Below are positions 47,476-60,473 of a stretch of 61,529 nucleotides of DNA, piece after piece. The notes under the pieces are model-generated. The model was given only the letters and a program-made list of their open reading frames with translations, did no database searches and was not told where the DNA came from. Numbering within the stretch: the first letter of the stretch is position 1; each line of letters starts with the position of its first letter. Both the position numbers and the translations under genes were made by a program. The stretch comes from Pseudoalteromonas luteoviolacea H33-S (GTDB taxonomy: Bacteria; Pseudomonadota; Gammaproteobacteria; Enterobacterales; Alteromonadaceae), in contig NZ_AUXY01000062.1 of assembly GCF_001625695.1 (NCBI RefSeq), positions 1 to 61,529 of the forward strand, given 5' to 3'.

Positions 47476-48153
47476 ATGACTATACAAGAGTTGGCAGAAA
47501 ATCGTTTGCAGGTCTTACAAATGCGAGCGGGAAGTATTGTCGATATGGAGATTGTACTGCCAGCCAATCGCAAGCGGATCAAAACAGAGTTTGTTGGTGC
47601 GCTTGAGAATCAATTTATTATTTTAAACCACCCTAGCCATCAGCGCTTGGGGGCGGCAATGGATTATGTCAAAGAGGGCACTGAGGTGATTGTACGTGCT
47701 TTACCAGAGGAAGGTGATGGACAAATTATCGCATTTAAAGAAACCATTAAATCAGTGACCACACACCCAGCCAGGCTCATCTACCTGTATTATCCTAACG
47801 AAGTGCAAACCTATAAATTACGCGCTCAGACGCGCATTCCTACCTTGATACCAGCGGTGCTAAATGTAGAAGGTAAAAGTGAAGTGGGTGTCATCAAGGA
47901 TATTTCTTTGGCGGGTTTGATGTTTGATGTTCAGAAAACGCATTTGCCAGAAGAGTTAAAAGAACTGTCTTGTGAAATTTTAATTGAAGGCAAAGATGCA
48001 AAAAAACTGACGCTTGTTGGTAAGGTGTGCCGGGTGAAAGAAAACCAAGAAGAGATTGTATCATTGGGGATTCACTTAGAAAGCCAAGATAAGCAAGTGC
48101 AGGCGATACTTAAAGACTATTTAATTGATATTTCTGTACTGGGTAACGAATAG
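47476..48153 (+). CDS. PilZ-domain c-di-GMP-binding protein (YcgR-like)
   Basis: 225 residues from the ATG after GAGGT; an upstream in-frame ATG lacks a site. An N-terminal flagellar-brake-like beta domain (about 1-100) precedes a PilZ domain with the RxxxR motif (LRAQTRIP, about 118-122) and the D-x-S-x-x-G motif (DISLAGL), which together bind c-di-GMP. YcgR-like proteins slow or steer flagellar motors. No flagellar genes are nearby, so it acts in trans. Confidence 0.88.
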   Translation: MTIQELAENRLQVLQMRAGSIVDMEIVLPANRKRIKTEFVGALENQFIILNHPSHQRLGAAMDYVKEGTEVIVRALPEEGDGQIIAFKETIKSVTTHPARLIYLYYPNEVQTYKLRAQTRIPTLIPAVLNVEGKSEVGVIKDISLAGLMFDVQKTHLPEELKELSCEILIEGKDAKKLTLVGKVCRVKENQEEIVSLGIHLESQDKQVQAILKDYLIDISVLGNE

Positions 48154-48166
48154 CTCTGTGTGATGA

Positions 48167-48192
48167 CGAGATGGCGCACATTGGCCATCTCG
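48167..48192. terminator. Hairpin between convergent PilZ and trkA genes
   Basis: CGAGATGGC and GCCATCTCG form a perfect nine-base stem with an eight-base loop, between two convergent genes. There is no T-tract, so its role as a bidirectional terminator is likely but not certain. Confidence 0.55.
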
Positions 48193-48200
48193 GATGTGTG

Positions 48201-49577
48201 TTATACAAATAGCGCACTGACTTGGAATAACTTTTCAACGACACCAATTTGTTTTTTATCGATTAAGAACATGATCACGTGATCACCTGACTCAATCACC
48301 GTGTGATCATGGGCAATGAGTACTTCTGAATCTCTCACTATCGCACCAATGGTAGTGCCGTGTGGCAACCTAATATCACGGATCGCTCGACCTACAACTT
48401 TAGAGGTGTTTTCATCGCCGTGTGCGACGGCTTCAATGGCTTCTGCAGCCCCCTTACGAAGCGAGTAAACATTGACGATATCACCACGACGAACATGCGT
48501 GAGGAGTGCTGAAATCGTAGCTTGCTGAGGTGATATTGCGATATCAATTTCACCACCCTGTACAAGATCAACATAGGCACTGCGTTGGATAAGTACCATG
48601 GTTTTTTGCGCGCCCATACGCTTGGCCAACATGGCAGCCATGATATTGGCTTCATCATCATTGGTGACGGCAATAAACACATCCACTTGTTCGATATGTT
48701 CTTCAGATAGTAGCTCTTGATCAGAGGCGTCACCACAGAATACAACTGTGTTATCGAGCATTTCAGAAAGTTGAGATGCGCGACTGTGATTGCGTTCAAT
48801 CAGTTTAACACTGTGATTTTTCTCTAACGAGCGGGCAAGGCCTGCACCGATATTACCACCACCGGCGATCATGATTTTTTTATACGATTGCTCCAGCTTT
48901 TGCAGCTCATTCATGACTGCGCGGATGTGTTTAGTGGCGGCGATAAAGAAGACTTCATCATCCGCTTCTATCACGGTTGTGCCCAGTGGTTTGATTGCTT
49001 TACCTTGACGGTAAATTGCAGCGACTCGAGTATCAACATTAGGAATATGCTCTTTCAATGCTGACAGTGCATAACCAACCAGCAAGCCACCATAATAGGC
49101 TTTGACCGCGACCAGTGACAGCATGCCATCGGCAAATTGCAGTACTTGCAGTGCGCCGGGGTAATCAATTAATCGACGAATATACTTAGTGACCAATTGC
49201 TCCGGTGCAATGTAATGATCTACGGGGAGATCATCGTTGTGAAATAGTTTTTCGCGATAGTCTAGATATTGCTCGGAACGGATCCGAGCAATTTTCGTAG
49301 GCGTATTGAAAATACTATAGGCGACTTGGCATGCAACCATGTTTACTTCATCGGAACTGGTCACGGCAATGATCATATCGGCATCTTCGGCACCCGCTTG
49401 CCTGAGCACTTCAGGGTGTGCACTATGTCCATTGACGCCTTGCAGATCGTATTTATCCTGCAGTTCGCGTAAACGCTCACCATCGATATCAACGACCGTG
49501 ATTTCGTTTTGCTCACCAACGAGGTTTTCTGCCAGTGTACCGCCAACTTGTCCAGCGCCTAAAATAATGATTTTCAT
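48201..49577 (-). CDS. trkA: Trk system potassium uptake protein TrkA
   Basis: 458 residues, duplicated RCK architecture: Rossmann fold [30 protein letters not shown] at the N terminus, a second [29 protein letters not shown] at about 230, each followed by a TrkA-C domain. It binds NAD(H)/ATP and gates TrkH. Transcribed last in the def-fmt-rsmB-trkA unit. Confidence 0.97.
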   Translation of the reverse strand: MKIIILGAGQVGGTLAENLVGEQNEITVVDIDGERLRELQDKYDLQGVNGHSAHPEVLRQAGAEDADMIIAVTSSDEVNMVACQVAYSIFNTPTKIARIRSEQYLDYREKLFHNDDLPVDHYIAPEQLVTKYIRRLIDYPGALQVLQFADGMLSLVAVKAYYGGLLVGYALSALKEHIPNVDTRVAAIYRQGKAIKPLGTTVIEADDEVFFIAATKHIRAVMNELQKLEQSYKKIMIAGGGNIGAGLARSLEKNHSVKLIERNHSRASQLSEMLDNTVVFCGDASDQELLSEEHIEQVDVFIAVTNDDEANIMAAMLAKRMGAQKTMVLIQRSAYVDLVQGGEIDIAISPQQATISALLTHVRRGDIVNVYSLRKGAAEAIEAVAHGDENTSKVVGRAIRDIRLPHGTTIGAIVRDSEVLIAHDHTVIESGDHVIMFLIDKKQIGVVEKLFQVSALFV

Positions 49578-49595
49578 AGCTTAAACTTACAACGT

Positions 49596-50879
49596 TTAGA
49601 GTTTTTGCAACTTGGCGTAATAGAAGCCATCCGTGATGCCAGGCAATAATTGCAAGCCAGGCTGTTCAACCTTGTCTTGTGCATGCAAAGCAATGTGCTG
49701 TGCATCGTCTGTGCGTGATAAGAAAGCACTGATCTGCTGGTGGTTTTCTTCCGGCAAAACAGAGCAGGTCGCATAGACTAAAGTACCGCCTGACTTGAGT
49801 AATGGCCAGATATTATCCAGTATTTTGGCTTGTAACGCTGCCAGTTCATCAATGTCAGCTGCGCGTCTTAACCATTTGATATCAGGGTGACGGCGGATCA
49901 CGCCAGTTGCAGAACAAGGTACGTCTAACAGAATACGATCAAATTGCTCGCCTTGCCACCAGTTATCAGGTTCATCGGCAAGCCCATGCACGCACTGTGC
50001 TGTTAATGACAAGCGATTAAGATTATCGGTGACGCGCTCTAAACGTTTCTCATCAGCATCTAATGCGGTGACTTGGGCATCTGCAAGTTCTAATATATGA
50101 CAGGTTTTTCCACCCGGTGCTGCGCATGCATCTAAGATATTATCTCCATCTTGTGGTGATAATAAGCGGGCTGCCATTTGTGCCGCGGCATCTTGCACAG
50201 AGCTTGCACCCGTTGAGAAGCCCGGTAATTTTGTCACATCTACTGGGTGGTCAAGTAAAATACCATCAGGGTGCGATTCATCCAGAGTATAGTCAATGTC
50301 TGCTTTATCTAGTTGCTGAGCGTAGGTATCCGTGTCGGCTTGACGCTGATTTACACGCAGCCACATAGGGGCTTGTAGCTGATTGGCTTCTAGAATGTCA
50401 GACCAAGTCTCTGGGTAAGCAGCCTGAATCTTTTTAATAAACCAACTTGGGTGATTGTACTGACAGACCATGATCTCATTCGCACTTTGCTCAAGAGTTG
50501 CCTGCTGACGTTGAAAGTTGCGCAGTACTGCGTTGACTAGGCCTTTCATGCCTGGCGCACCTAATGACTTAAGTGCATTAACGGTTTCTGCTACTGCTGC
50601 ATGAGCGGGGACGCGCATATGCTGAAGTTGATAAATACCGACATAAAGCAAAAACTGAAAAACGCGACGCTTGCCTCGTAATGGTTGATCAAGTAACTGC
50701 TGACAATAGTTTTCAAGGCTCGGCAAATAGCGCAGCACGCCGTAACACATTTGCTGCAGTAAAGCGCGATCTTTGACTGGTAGCTTTTGGCTGGCATAAG
50801 GCAATTGCGCTGTGAGTGACTGCCCTTTATCGACGACTTGAAATAGTGTTTGTGCCGCGAGTGCGCGTACATTTGCCAT
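49596..50879 (-). CDS. rsmB: 16S rRNA (cytosine967-C5)-methyltransferase RsmB (Sun)
   Basis: 427 residues. N-terminal NusB-like RNA-binding domain (about 1-140), then the SAM-binding DACAAPGGKTCHILEL (about 252-267), the DVPCSATGVIRRHPDIKWLRR Cys motif and the second Cys VYATCSVLPEEN (nucleophile). Methylates C967 of 16S rRNA. Its ATG overlaps the fmt stop (TAATG), so the two are coupled. Confidence 0.97.
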   Translation of the reverse strand: MANVRALAAQTLFQVVDKGQSLTAQLPYASQKLPVKDRALLQQMCYGVLRYLPSLENYCQQLLDQPLRGKRRVFQFLLYVGIYQLQHMRVPAHAAVAETVNALKSLGAPGMKGLVNAVLRNFQRQQATLEQSANEIMVCQYNHPSWFIKKIQAAYPETWSDILEANQLQAPMWLRVNQRQADTDTYAQQLDKADIDYTLDESHPDGILLDHPVDVTKLPGFSTGASSVQDAAAQMAARLLSPQDGDNILDACAAPGGKTCHILELADAQVTALDADEKRLERVTDNLNRLSLTAQCVHGLADEPDNWWQGEQFDRILLDVPCSATGVIRRHPDIKWLRRAADIDELAALQAKILDNIWPLLKSGGTLVYATCSVLPEENHQQISAFLSRTDDAQHIALHAQDKVEQPGLQLLPGITDGFYYAKLQKL

Positions 50880-51823
50880 TAGGCACCTACCTTATTGCCA
50901 GGTGTTACCCATTCAGCACGACCATTTAAAAAGTCTTGCGCTGACATTGGCTTTTTACCCTGCGGTTGAAGTTGGGTGATTTGTAAGGCATGGGTGCCAC
51001 ACGCAACGACAATACCTTGCTTGTCTGCGCTTAAAACTGTTCCGGCTTCACCTTGTTGTTCGACGACATTGGCCTGCCAAATTTTCACTGTTTGTGACTG
51101 CATTTGCGTAAAGCACATCGGCCATGGGTTAAACGCGCGGATATTACGCTCAATTTGTGCAGCTTCCATGGTCCAATCAATGTCAGCCTCTTGCTTAGAG
51201 AGCTTTTGTGCATAGTTTGATAGGGCGTCATCCTGAACTTCTGGGGTGATGTTACCCGCCGCGAGCTTATCTAGCGTTTCTACCAATGCGGACGGACCTA
51301 ATTCTGCAAGTTTTGCATATAGGCTTGCACTGGTTTCTTGCGTATCGATTGGACACGTGGCGATATGTAGCATATCACCGGTATCTAAGCCTTCATCCAT
51401 TTGCATGATGGTCACACCGGTTTCTTGATCCCCAGCCCAAATTGCGCGTTGAATAGGGGCAGCACCACGCCATCTTGGCAAAATAGAGCCGTGTACGTTA
51501 AGACAGCCAAGTTTAGGCGTATTTAATATGGCCTTTGGCAATAGTAGTCCATAGGCAACCACGACCATGACATCAGCATTTAACTCAGCAAGTTGTTGCG
51601 TTGCTTCGTCGTTTTTTAGAGAAGCGGGCTGGATAACTGGCAGGTTATTCTCTAGAGCGAGTGTTTTTACTTCACTGGCTTTTAGTTTTTTTCCGCGACC
51701 AGCTGGTTTATCTGGTGTACTGTACACTGCAACAACTTCATGATGGGAGTTGAGCAATGCTTGAAGATGGCGTGCAGCAAAATCTGGCGTGCCCGCAAAC
51801 ACGATACGTAAAGGGGTATTCAC
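50879..51823 (-). CDS. fmt: Methionyl-tRNA formyltransferase
   Basis: 314 residues from a GTG giving the N terminus [20 protein letters not shown]; a TTG five codons upstream is the alternative. The [45 protein letters not shown] catalytic core (Asn, His, Asp) is intact, and the C-terminal OB-like domain follows. It formylates initiator Met-tRNA. Neighbour of def and rsmB, the usual order. Confidence 0.96.
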   Translation of the reverse strand: MNTPLRIVFAGTPDFAARHLQALLNSHHEVVAVYSTPDKPAGRGKKLKASEVKTLALENNLPVIQPASLKNDEATQQLAELNADVMVVVAYGLLLPKAILNTPKLGCLNVHGSILPRWRGAAPIQRAIWAGDQETGVTIMQMDEGLDTGDMLHIATCPIDTQETSASLYAKLAELGPSALVETLDKLAAGNITPEVQDDALSNYAQKLSKQEADIDWTMEAAQIERNIRAFNPWPMCFTQMQSQTVKIWQANVVEQQGEAGTVLSADKQGIVVACGTHALQITQLQPQGKKPMSAQDFLNGRAEWVTPGNKVGA

Positions 51824-51854
51824 GAATAATCTGTCCAATAAAAAATGTGTATGA

Positions 51855-52364
51855 TTACGCTTTAGCCGCTAGGCGCGCTTCTTTTTCAATTTTCTTCTTG
51901 ATACGTTGGCGCTTAAGTGGCGACAGGTAATCAATGAAAAGCTTGCCTGCAAGGTGGTCTAGCTCATGCTGTATACAGTTTGAGAGCAGTTCTTGCGCAT
52001 CAAATTGGTACTCTTCACCGTTTTCATTGAGGGCCTTGACGGTCACTTTCTCAGCTCGGTCTACTTTTGCATATGAGTAGGGTACAGATAGACAGCCTTC
52101 TTCGCAGACCATAGTCCCTTCTGTGGCGATGATTTCAGGGTTGATCAAAACATATGGTTCATTGCGTTCTTCTGATACGTCGATCACCACAATACGTTGA
52201 TGAATATCAACTTGTGTTGCTGCTAAACCAACGCCGTTTTCTTCATACATGGTTTCTAACATGTCTTTGACGATTTTACGGATTTCATCATTTACTTCTT
52301 CCACCGGTTTTGCCACTGTACGCAAACGCTCGTCTGGAAATGTAAGCACTTCTAACTTTGCCAT
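51855..52364 (-). CDS. def: Peptide deformylase
   Basis: 169 residues. All three motifs are present: GVGLAATQV (GxGxAAxQ), EEGCLSVP (EGCLS, metal Cys) and [17 protein letters not shown] (HExxH metal/catalytic). Removes the formyl group from nascent proteins. First gene of the def-fmt-rsmB-trkA unit, divergent from the LysM gene. Confidence 0.97.
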   Translation of the reverse strand: MAKLEVLTFPDERLRTVAKPVEEVNDEIRKIVKDMLETMYEENGVGLAATQVDIHQRIVVIDVSEERNEPYVLINPEIIATEGTMVCEEGCLSVPYSYAKVDRAEKVTVKALNENGEEYQFDAQELLSNCIQHELDHLAGKLFIDYLSPLKRQRIKKKIEKEARLAAKA

Positions 52365-52480
52365 GGATACCTTTTACAGTCTGTATAAATGGGGTAATGT
52401 ATGCTCTTATTTTAGCCATTCACGTTCCCCTTTAACAGGTTTTGGTGGATAATATCTAAAAATAACTCAAGGAATTCGGA

Positions 52481-53593
52481 ATGAAATCTCAAATTGCAGC
52501 CTTATTACTGGCAGCTTCAGCTGTATTCCCTACGATGGCCGATACTTTGACGGTTAAATCTGACGCGCCCAAACGGTATGTGGTTAAGAAGGGTGACACA
52601 CTATGGGATATTTCGAGTTTGTATTTAAATAGCCCTTGGAAGTGGCGAAAGCTTTGGCAGCAAAACCCGCAAATTGATAATCCGCATTTGATTTACCCCG
52701 GTAATATTTTATCGCTTGGAAAGGATGAACATGGTAATCCGATATTAGTAATTGACAAAGGGGTAAGAAAATTATCGCCACACGTGCGTATCATAGCAGA
52801 AAAAGGCACCGCAATACCGACGTTACCTCTCTCGGTATTAGAGCCTTACTTAAGTTACGATCAAGCACTTGATCAAGCTGACATTGATACGTATCCCATT
52901 GTACTGGGTGCCAGCAAAAATTTTAAAATGAGCATTACAGGTCATTTGCTGTATGTAAAAGGCAATCTCGTTCGAGGTGGAAATTATGGTATTTACCGTC
53001 GTGGCAGTGCTTATAAGGATGGTCTAGCAACACTGGCATATGAAACCATCTTGGTGGGGACTGCACGTGCTTTAAAAGCGGGAAATATTTCTGAAGGGGT
53101 GCCGAGCACTGTAAAAATTGAAGCGGTTAAAAGGGAAGTTAAGGCGGGTGATTTTTTAATGCCACTGCCGCAAGGTCAAGATTTAAAAGCGACTTTTAAA
53201 ATGAGCAGGCCAACAGAAGCGGTTGATGGCACCATTATCGCCAGTAGCAATCAACACAGTGAATTTGGCCCTATGTCTGTTGTGGTGTTGAATGTAGGGA
53301 GTAAGCAGCAATTAGTTGAAGGCAGCGTATTGGACATATTACGCCAGTCCCCGACAGTTGTAGAGCGTAATGGGACGCCAAAATACATAGAAGACTCTAG
53401 CAGTCTTGATAAGCTTATTGGGGAAGTTGGCTCTTGGTTTGGTGAAGAAAACAGTGAGAATAGCACTGTATGGCACATGCCCAGTGAAAAAGTGGGTGAG
53501 CTGATGCTATTCAAAGTCTATGACAATATTAGTTACGCGATGGTCATGAAAACGTCTCAACCAGCTCAGATAGGAGACAGCGTAACGAATTAA
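52481..53593 (+). CDS. LysM-domain secreted protein
   Basis: 370 residues with a signal peptide (AALLLAASAVFPTMA, cut about residue 20). A single LysM follows (YVVKKGDTLWDISSLYLNSPWKWRKLWQQNPQIDNPHLIYPGNIL, about 31-76), which binds peptidoglycan. The remaining ~290 residues are beta-rich and unrecognised in detail. Genes of this kind lie directly upstream of dprA in many gammaproteobacteria; a cell-envelope role is likely. Confidence 0.88.
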   Translation: MKSQIAALLLAASAVFPTMADTLTVKSDAPKRYVVKKGDTLWDISSLYLNSPWKWRKLWQQNPQIDNPHLIYPGNILSLGKDEHGNPILVIDKGVRKLSPHVRIIAEKGTAIPTLPLSVLEPYLSYDQALDQADIDTYPIVLGASKNFKMSITGHLLYVKGNLVRGGNYGIYRRGSAYKDGLATLAYETILVGTARALKAGNISEGVPSTVKIEAVKREVKAGDFLMPLPQGQDLKATFKMSRPTEAVDGTIIASSNQHSEFGPMSVVVLNVGSKQQLVEGSVLDILRQSPTVVERNGTPKYIEDSSSLDKLIGEVGSWFGEENSENSTVWHMPSEKVGELMLFKVYDNISYAMVMKTSQPAQIGDSVTN

Positions 53594-53618
53594 ATTAAAC
53601 ATTGCTCAAGGAGGGAGC

Positions 53619-54698
53619 ATGACACATTTATCATTAAGAGAAGCTGTGGCTTTATATCTATGTCGTGGCATCGGTGTGAGCACCATCTTGGCGTTAAAAC
53701 AAAAAGCTGAATTATCTGAGCTTTTTACTTTTTCTAAACCTGCACTTTGTCAGTTAGGGCTGGGTGACCACATAGCACAGCAACTGGTCACCATAGATTG
53801 GCCTAAAGTGGATAGTATCCTTGCACAGTGCTTATCTTCAAAAATTCAAATAATCCATTATTTTGACACCCATTATCCTGAGTCGCTAAAACAAATTTGT
53901 AGTCCACCTTGGTTGTTATTTTGCCGTGGCAACAATGAGCTGTTGCATCAACCTCAAATTGCCATTGTGGGCAGTCGCAGTGCATCTCGGTTAGGGATGG
54001 ACAACGCTTATGATTTTGCCAAACAGCTGGGAGACGCTAATTTTGTTATCACCTCAGGCATGGCAAGAGGTATTGATGGCGCTGCACATCGCGGTGCTCT
54101 GCAAAGTATGCGGGGGACGATTGCGGTGTTGGGGACAGGTGCCGATGTGATTTATCCAAAGCGTCACGACGAGCTGTATTGGCGCATTGTTGAACAAGGC
54201 TTGATAGTCAGTGAGTTTTTGCCCGGTACTAAACCTCATGGAACTAATTTTCCAAGACGCAATCGAATTATATCAGGACTCTCTTTGGGCGTGTTATTGG
54301 TTGAAGCTGAGATTAAAAGTGGTTCACTGGTCACTGCGCGTTATGCCATTGAGCAAAATAAAGAGGTATTTGCTATTCCAGGTTCCATTCGCCACAGTTT
54401 ATCTGAGGGGTGCCACTTTTTAATAAAGCAGGGCGCAAAGCTGACTGAAAATGTCAGTGATATTATTGAAGAGGTGAGCTTTTTACCCGAAAACAGTCTA
54501 TATATTATAGAAAGTGAGAAAAAACAGGAGGCTTGCCTCGTTTTGCAAAATCTCGGTTATGAGGTAACTGACGTTGATACCTTAGCACAGAGGACCCAGT
54601 GGCCAGTAGAGCAGGTACTTGCCAGACTATTGGACTTAGAGCTTGAAGACAAAGTAGAACGTGTATTAAACGGCTACATCAAATTAGCGAGGGGTTAA
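53619..54698 (+). CDS. dprA: DNA processing protein DprA (Smf)
   Basis: 359 residues. The Rossmann core is complete: [100 protein letters not shown]-terminal winged-helix domain (about 300-359) is present. It loads RecA on incoming single-stranded DNA in natural transformation, and also occurs in non-competent species. AGGAGG precedes the ATG; smg follows after two bases. Confidence 0.96.
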   Translation: MTHLSLREAVALYLCRGIGVSTILALKQKAELSELFTFSKPALCQLGLGDHIAQQLVTIDWPKVDSILAQCLSSKIQIIHYFDTHYPESLKQICSPPWLLFCRGNNELLHQPQIAIVGSRSASRLGMDNAYDFAKQLGDANFVITSGMARGIDGAAHRGALQSMRGTIAVLGTGADVIYPKRHDELYWRIVEQGLIVSEFLPGTKPHGTNFPRRNRIISGLSLGVLLVEAEIKSGSLVTARYAIEQNKEVFAIPGSIRHSLSEGCHFLIKQGAKLTENVSDIIEEVSFLPENSLYIIESEKKQEACLVLQNLGYEVTDVDTLAQRTQWPVEQVLARLLDLELEDKVERVLNGYIKLARG

Positions 54699-54700
54699 AT

Positions 54701-55174
54701 ATGTTTGATATCCTGATGTATTTATTTGAGAACTATATTCACAGCGAAGCGGATATCTTCGTAGAGCAAAATCAGTTAACAGATGAGTTAGTTGGCGCAG
54801 GCTTTGATCAATCAGAAATATATAAAGCCTTGGATTGGTTAGAGCAACTAGCAGATCTTCAACACAGTGACGAATTTCCTTACTTAAACGCAAAACCAGA
54901 CTCAGCGATACGCATTTATACGGCTGAAGAGTGTCGAGTACTCGATGTAGAATGCCGAGGTTTTTTAATGTTTGTTGAGCAAATAGGCGTGATTGATAGC
55001 ACGACCAGAGAAATGGTCGTTGACCGTATGCTGGCACTCGAAAAATCATCTATTTGTTTGGATGATTTGAAATGGGTGATTTTAATGGTGCTATTTAATG
55101 TACCTGGAAAAGAGCATGCCTATGCACAAATGGAAGATTTAATCTTCGAGCAACCATCAGGGTTACTACACTAA
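54701..55174 (+). CDS. smg: Smg/DUF494 family protein
   Basis: 157 residues, mostly helical and acidic: [19 protein letters not shown] at the start and [31 protein letters not shown] near the end, which are the hallmarks of the Smg (DUF494) family. Function is not known. Position between dprA and the topoisomerase-like zinc-finger gene is conserved. Confidence 0.9.
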   Translation: MFDILMYLFENYIHSEADIFVEQNQLTDELVGAGFDQSEIYKALDWLEQLADLQHSDEFPYLNAKPDSAIRIYTAEECRVLDVECRGFLMFVEQIGVIDSTTREMVVDRMLALEKSSICLDDLKWVILMVLFNVPGKEHAYAQMEDLIFEQPSGLLH

Positions 55175-55344
55175 CAATGCCTGCGGCATATTTGAACTAT
55201 CAAAGTGCCGTAGCAAATTCATGTCATCAGTTTTTCTAACTCTTTCGAATATGCTTATCTCGACTAATTTATGTGTAATTCTATTGTCCTTATATTGATA
55301 CACGCAGTAAAATAGCGCAAAGCATGCACACTGAAGGTAAACAA

Positions 55345-55909
55345 ATGAGTAAAATTGATCACTCTCTTTTTAATGCAGATAAACATGCATTAGAAAAAGA
55401 ATATGAGATCTGCCCAAAATGTGGTTCAGAGCTGGTGGTCAAGCACTCTAAAAATGGGGCATTTCTCGGCTGTGCCAATTACCCAACATGCGATTATATG
55501 CGCGCCTTTGCTCATCATGAGAGCAACGAAATCAAAGTATTAGATGATGCACCTTGCCCAGAATGTGGTCGAGCATTGGTGATCAGAAATGGTCGATATG
55601 GCATGTTTATAGGGTGTACCGGTTACCCAGAGTGTGACTTCATTGTGCATGAAGAAGAGGAGCAAGCAGATACACTTCCTCAGTGTCCTAAATGTCATAA
55701 AGGGCATCTACAGAAAAGACAGAACAAGTACGGCAAGTTTTTTTATGCGTGCGATGCTTATCCTAAATGCAAATATAGTTTGAATCAGTATCCCGTAGCA
55801 CATCAGTGTGAGCAGTGCGATTGGCCTGTGATGGTGCAAAAAAAGCGGGCTGGAAAAGCTATGTTACAATGTCCGCAAAAAGCTTGTCAGCATATGATTG
55901 AGGATCCCT

Positions 55910-55923
<14 letters not shown>
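55345..55923 (+). CDS. Topoisomerase-type zinc-finger protein (YrdD-like)
   Basis: 192 residues from the internal ATG giving MSKIDHSLF. Four C4 zinc ribbons of the topoisomerase I C-terminal type follow in tandem: CPKCGSELVVKHSKNGAFLGCANYPTC, CPECGRALVIRNGRYGMFIGCTGYPEC, CPKCHKGHLQKRQNKYGKFFYACDAYPKC and CEQCDWPVMVQKKRAGKAMLQCPQKAC. Single-stranded DNA or RNA binding is expected, without the catalytic part of topoisomerase. Its last codons overlap tsaC by 14 bases. Confidence 0.9.
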
Positions 55924-57416
<1,493 letters not shown>

Positions 57417-57430
57417 ATTGGTTGAGTTTT

Positions 57431-57457
57431 AAAAAAGGAGCGTGATGCTCCTTTTTT
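57431..57457. terminator. Bidirectional intrinsic terminator between hemF and the chemoreceptor
   Basis: A6-GGAGC, loop GTGAT, GCTCC-T6: perfect 11-base stem with A/T runs on both sides, between two convergent genes. Confidence 0.93.
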
Positions 57458-57462
57458 AATGG

Positions 57463-59070
57463 TTAGTCTAATTTGAACCCTCGCACCTGCTCATCCAAAG
57501 ATCGGGCTAGCTCGAGTAGCTCTTCACTGACTCGTTTACTACCGTGGGCATCTTCCAAAGATTGCTCGGCATTATCCCGAATGGCGACGACACTTTGGTT
57601 GATCTCTTCAGCAGCTTGGTTTTGTTGCTCAGTGGCATCGGCAATTTGCACATTGAGCGCATTGATCTCATGCATTTGAGATGAAATATCCTTTAACGCC
57701 TGAGCAACCTGTTGCACTTGCTGTGCGCGATCATCAGCCTCTGCACAGGAAGCCGTCATTGCGTTAACGGTTTGCTGTGCTTCTTGTTGTAATTTATCTA
57801 TGGTGCGGCGTATCTCATCAGTAGAGTCATGAGTACGAGTTGCCAGCGTTCTCACTTCATCAGCAACTACGGCAAACCCTCTACCTGCTTCGCCTGCGCG
57901 TGCGGCTTCTATAGCAGCGTTGAGCGCCAGCAAATTCGTTTGCTCAGCGATACTGCTTATCACCTCTAGCACTTTGCCAACAGCCAGAGTTTGTGTTTGC
58001 AATTGGCTGACTTGATTAGCCGCATCTCGAATATCATCGGCTAATTGATTGATACTTTGCTCGGTGGTGTGGGCAATCGACATACTTTGCTCTGCAAGGT
58101 GATTGCTACTGTCAGACTTTTCAGAGGCAAAATGGGTAGTATTTTTAACTTCACTGGATGAGCTCTCTAGTTCATTGATTGCGGCAGCGACCGAATCTGT
58201 CCCTTGCTTTTGCGCTTGTATGGCTTCTTCTGTGGTTTCTGCAGCGGTGTATATATGCTCTGCAGAATGGATCAAGATTTTTGATGAACGGGACACCTCG
58301 GCAATACTATCTTTAAAGGCTGCCATCATTTTATTGAAGTTAGTAGCAAGGCGGCCTAGCTCATCATCTATATCATCTTCAATGCGTAAGCTTAAATCTT
58401 GATTGGACGTAGCAAGACGCATGGTTTTACCAAGCCTTTTTAAACGAACAATAAATAGTTTGCGGAACAAGATACCTAAAATGATGAACGCAGTGGCAAA
58501 GATGGTACTTAGTAGTGCGGTACTAAATACGGTATTGGTATCGACAGTATTATCGATATCGCTCAGAGAGTAGCTGATTTTGACTGCGCCTAACACATCA
58601 CCTTCTTGCGCTTGATGGCAGCCTAAGCAATTTGTGCCCTTGTAATCAGCACTGGCAACCATAGGTTTTAGGTAAGTCATAACTCGCTTATCACCGCGTT
58701 GCTCGATGACTAATAGTTCTTCACCTCTGAGTGCCGCATGTTCAGCATCCGTTTGTGGGGATTCGTTGGCATTTCCTTGGCCGTAAAGCTTATTGACTTT
58801 ATCACCACGGACGATGTGAGCATCTTCAATATTGTCATGGTTACGAAGCTTTTCCCCGAGAATATGGCGATTAGACATAGTGCCGGTGAGCATCATGGTA
58901 TTGATAGAGTCGAAGTAATTATCGGCTAGTAATCGAATATTGGTTTCGACAGTTTGCTCGGCGAGGTTTTTTTGTTGACTACTATTGCTCAAGATACTGG
59001 CTATGAGTACCAATACACCAGTAATGGCGAGCAGGGCATATATTTTATGTTGAATAGACTTCACACGCAT
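57463..59070 (-). CDS. Methyl-accepting chemotaxis protein with a heme-c-type sensor domain
   Basis: 535 residues. Membrane helix 1 ([16 protein letters not shown], about 12-27), a periplasmic sensor (about 30-180), membrane helix 2 ([22 protein letters not shown], about 180-202), HAMP, and a long cytoplasmic signalling coiled coil with the hairpin tip [35 protein letters not shown]. The sensor contains Cys148-Leu-Gly-Cys151-His152 (CxxCH), the covalent heme c attachment motif, so the receptor should sense redox state, oxygen, NO or CO. It is encoded beside a globin gene and hemF. Confidence 0.9.
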   Translation of the reverse strand: MRVKSIQHKIYALLAITGVLVLIASILSNSSQQKNLAEQTVETNIRLLADNYFDSINTMMLTGTMSNRHILGEKLRNHDNIEDAHIVRGDKVNKLYGQGNANESPQTDAEHAALRGEELLVIEQRGDKRVMTYLKPMVASADYKGTNCLGCHQAQEGDVLGAVKISYSLSDIDNTVDTNTVFSTALLSTIFATAFIILGILFRKLFIVRLKRLGKTMRLATSNQDLSLRIEDDIDDELGRLATNFNKMMAAFKDSIAEVSRSSKILIHSAEHIYTAAETTEEAIQAQKQGTDSVAAAINELESSSSEVKNTTHFASEKSDSSNHLAEQSMSIAHTTEQSINQLADDIRDAANQVSQLQTQTLAVGKVLEVISSIAEQTNLLALNAAIEAARAGEAGRGFAVVADEVRTLATRTHDSTDEIRRTIDKLQQEAQQTVNAMTASCAEADDRAQQVQQVAQALKDISSQMHEINALNVQIADATEQQNQAAEEINQSVVAIRDNAEQSLEDAHGSKRVSEELLELARSLDEQVRGFKLD

Positions 59071-59173
59071 CGCACCTAATAGAAATTAAGCATTCATTAT
59101 GCGTGTGAATAAACCCGTACCATTTGACTCAGCGCAAAAGTGACTTCGCTAATGCAAAATTACAAATAGCACG

Positions 59174-59635
59174 CTAGCCTTGGTTAATCATATGTGTCGC
59201 TAATTGTGCCAACGACTTTCTTAAGCCTTCACGCAGTAGTGGGTTATCAATCTCAGCATCTAGTGCTTTATCCATGCAATACATCCATTGGTCACGCAGG
59301 TCTTGGTTGATAGTAAAAGGCATGTGGCGCATTCTCAGACGCGGATGACCATGCTTTTCTACAAATAAGTCAGGACCACCTAACCAACCTGACAAAAATT
59401 CAAAAAATACCTGACGGATCCTATCAAGTGGCAGTGGGTGCATGTCGTAAAGTGGTTTTGCATAGGGATCGCTTTCCATAACATCATAAAATCGATTTGC
59501 CAAAGCGAGCGCCCCTTTTTCACCACCAATTAATTCATAGGGCGTGCGTTCGGGGTTAGGTGCATGATGATTTTTCGATGTCTTAGGATCTTCACTTGCA
59601 TCTTTATTAAAGATACGTTTAATTAACTGCTTCAT
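59174..59635 (-). CDS. Group II truncated hemoglobin
   Basis: 153 residues: a ~30-residue charged N-terminal extension then a 2-on-2 globin (about 32-150). The signatures are [56 protein letters not shown] with the proximal-His region, and [12 protein letters not shown] with the group-II Trp at G8. Such globins bind O2, NO or H2S. It is transcribed towards the chemoreceptor, 103 bases away. Confidence 0.9.
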   Translation of the reverse strand: MKQLIKRIFNKDASEDPKTSKNHHAPNPERTPYELIGGEKGALALANRFYDVMESDPYAKPLYDMHPLPLDRIRQVFFEFLSGWLGGPDLFVEKHGHPRLRMRHMPFTINQDLRDQWMYCMDKALDAEIDNPLLREGLRKSLAQLATHMINQG

Positions 59636-59661
59636 TCACTATCACTATTGTTAGGCTAAAA

Positions 59662-60471
59662 ATGGATAAATACGCGGTTTTTGGTAACCCGATAAAGCAT
59701 TCTAAATCGCCAGAGATTCATTCGCAATTTGCATCTGAACTCAATGAGCAGATTGACTATACCGCTATATTGGCGCCGGTAGATGGCTTTGTTAGTAGTA
59801 TCAATGCGTTCTTTGCAGATGGCGGGCTTGGAGCGAATGTGACTTTACCGTTCAAGGAAGAAGCATTTAATTATGCTGATCTGCTCACTGAGCGGGCAAA
59901 ACTGGCTGGCGCTGTTAATACATTAAAGCGACAAGATGATGGAACAGTATTAGGTGATAATACGGATGGTGCTGGTCTAGTCTCGGATTTACTCAGACTT
60001 CAAGTGCAATTACAAGATGCTGTCATTTTGCTTTTGGGCGCTGGTGGTGCGGCAAGAGGGTGTATATATCCATTATTGCAGGCAGGCGTTAAACACATCG
60101 TAGTAGCAAATCGTACGGTGTCAAAAGCCCAACAATTGGCTAAGTTATTTGCCCCTTACGGTGAAGTCACAGCAGTGGCACTCAATGAAATCCCACATTT
60201 ACCTTACACAGGTGTGATAAACTCGACATCCTCGAGCGTCACTGGTGACATACCGAATATTGCAAGTAATGCCGTGGCGCAGACAAGCTGGGGCTACGAT
60301 ATGTTTTATAGTGATACGCAGACGAGCTTTTTAAACTGGATTGCGACGCATAATTCAAATTGTCAGCTAATTGATGGTATTGGTATGTTAGTTGGGCAAG
60401 CTGCTGAAGCGTATACTGTGTGGCGAGGTAAATCTCCAAATGTTGAAGCGGTATTGGAAAAGGTAAAATAA
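59662..60471 (+). CDS. aroE: Shikimate dehydrogenase (NADP+)
   Basis: 269 residues. Substrate motif [14 protein letters not shown], catalytic Lys/Asp in [13 protein letters not shown] and [13 protein letters not shown]-binding [17 protein letters not shown] and VANRTVSKA are intact. Reduces 3-dehydroshikimate in aromatic amino acid synthesis. Divergent from the globin; DUF1488 gene starts two bases after its stop. Confidence 0.96.
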   Translation: MDKYAVFGNPIKHSKSPEIHSQFASELNEQIDYTAILAPVDGFVSSINAFFADGGLGANVTLPFKEEAFNYADLLTERAKLAGAVNTLKRQDDGTVLGDNTDGAGLVSDLLRLQVQLQDAVILLLGAGGAARGCIYPLLQAGVKHIVVANRTVSKAQQLAKLFAPYGEVTAVALNEIPHLPYTGVINSTSSSVTGDIPNIASNAVAQTSWGYDMFYSDTQTSFLNWIATHNSNCQLIDGIGMLVGQAAEAYTVWRGKSPNVEAVLEKVK

Positions 60472-60473
60472 TC

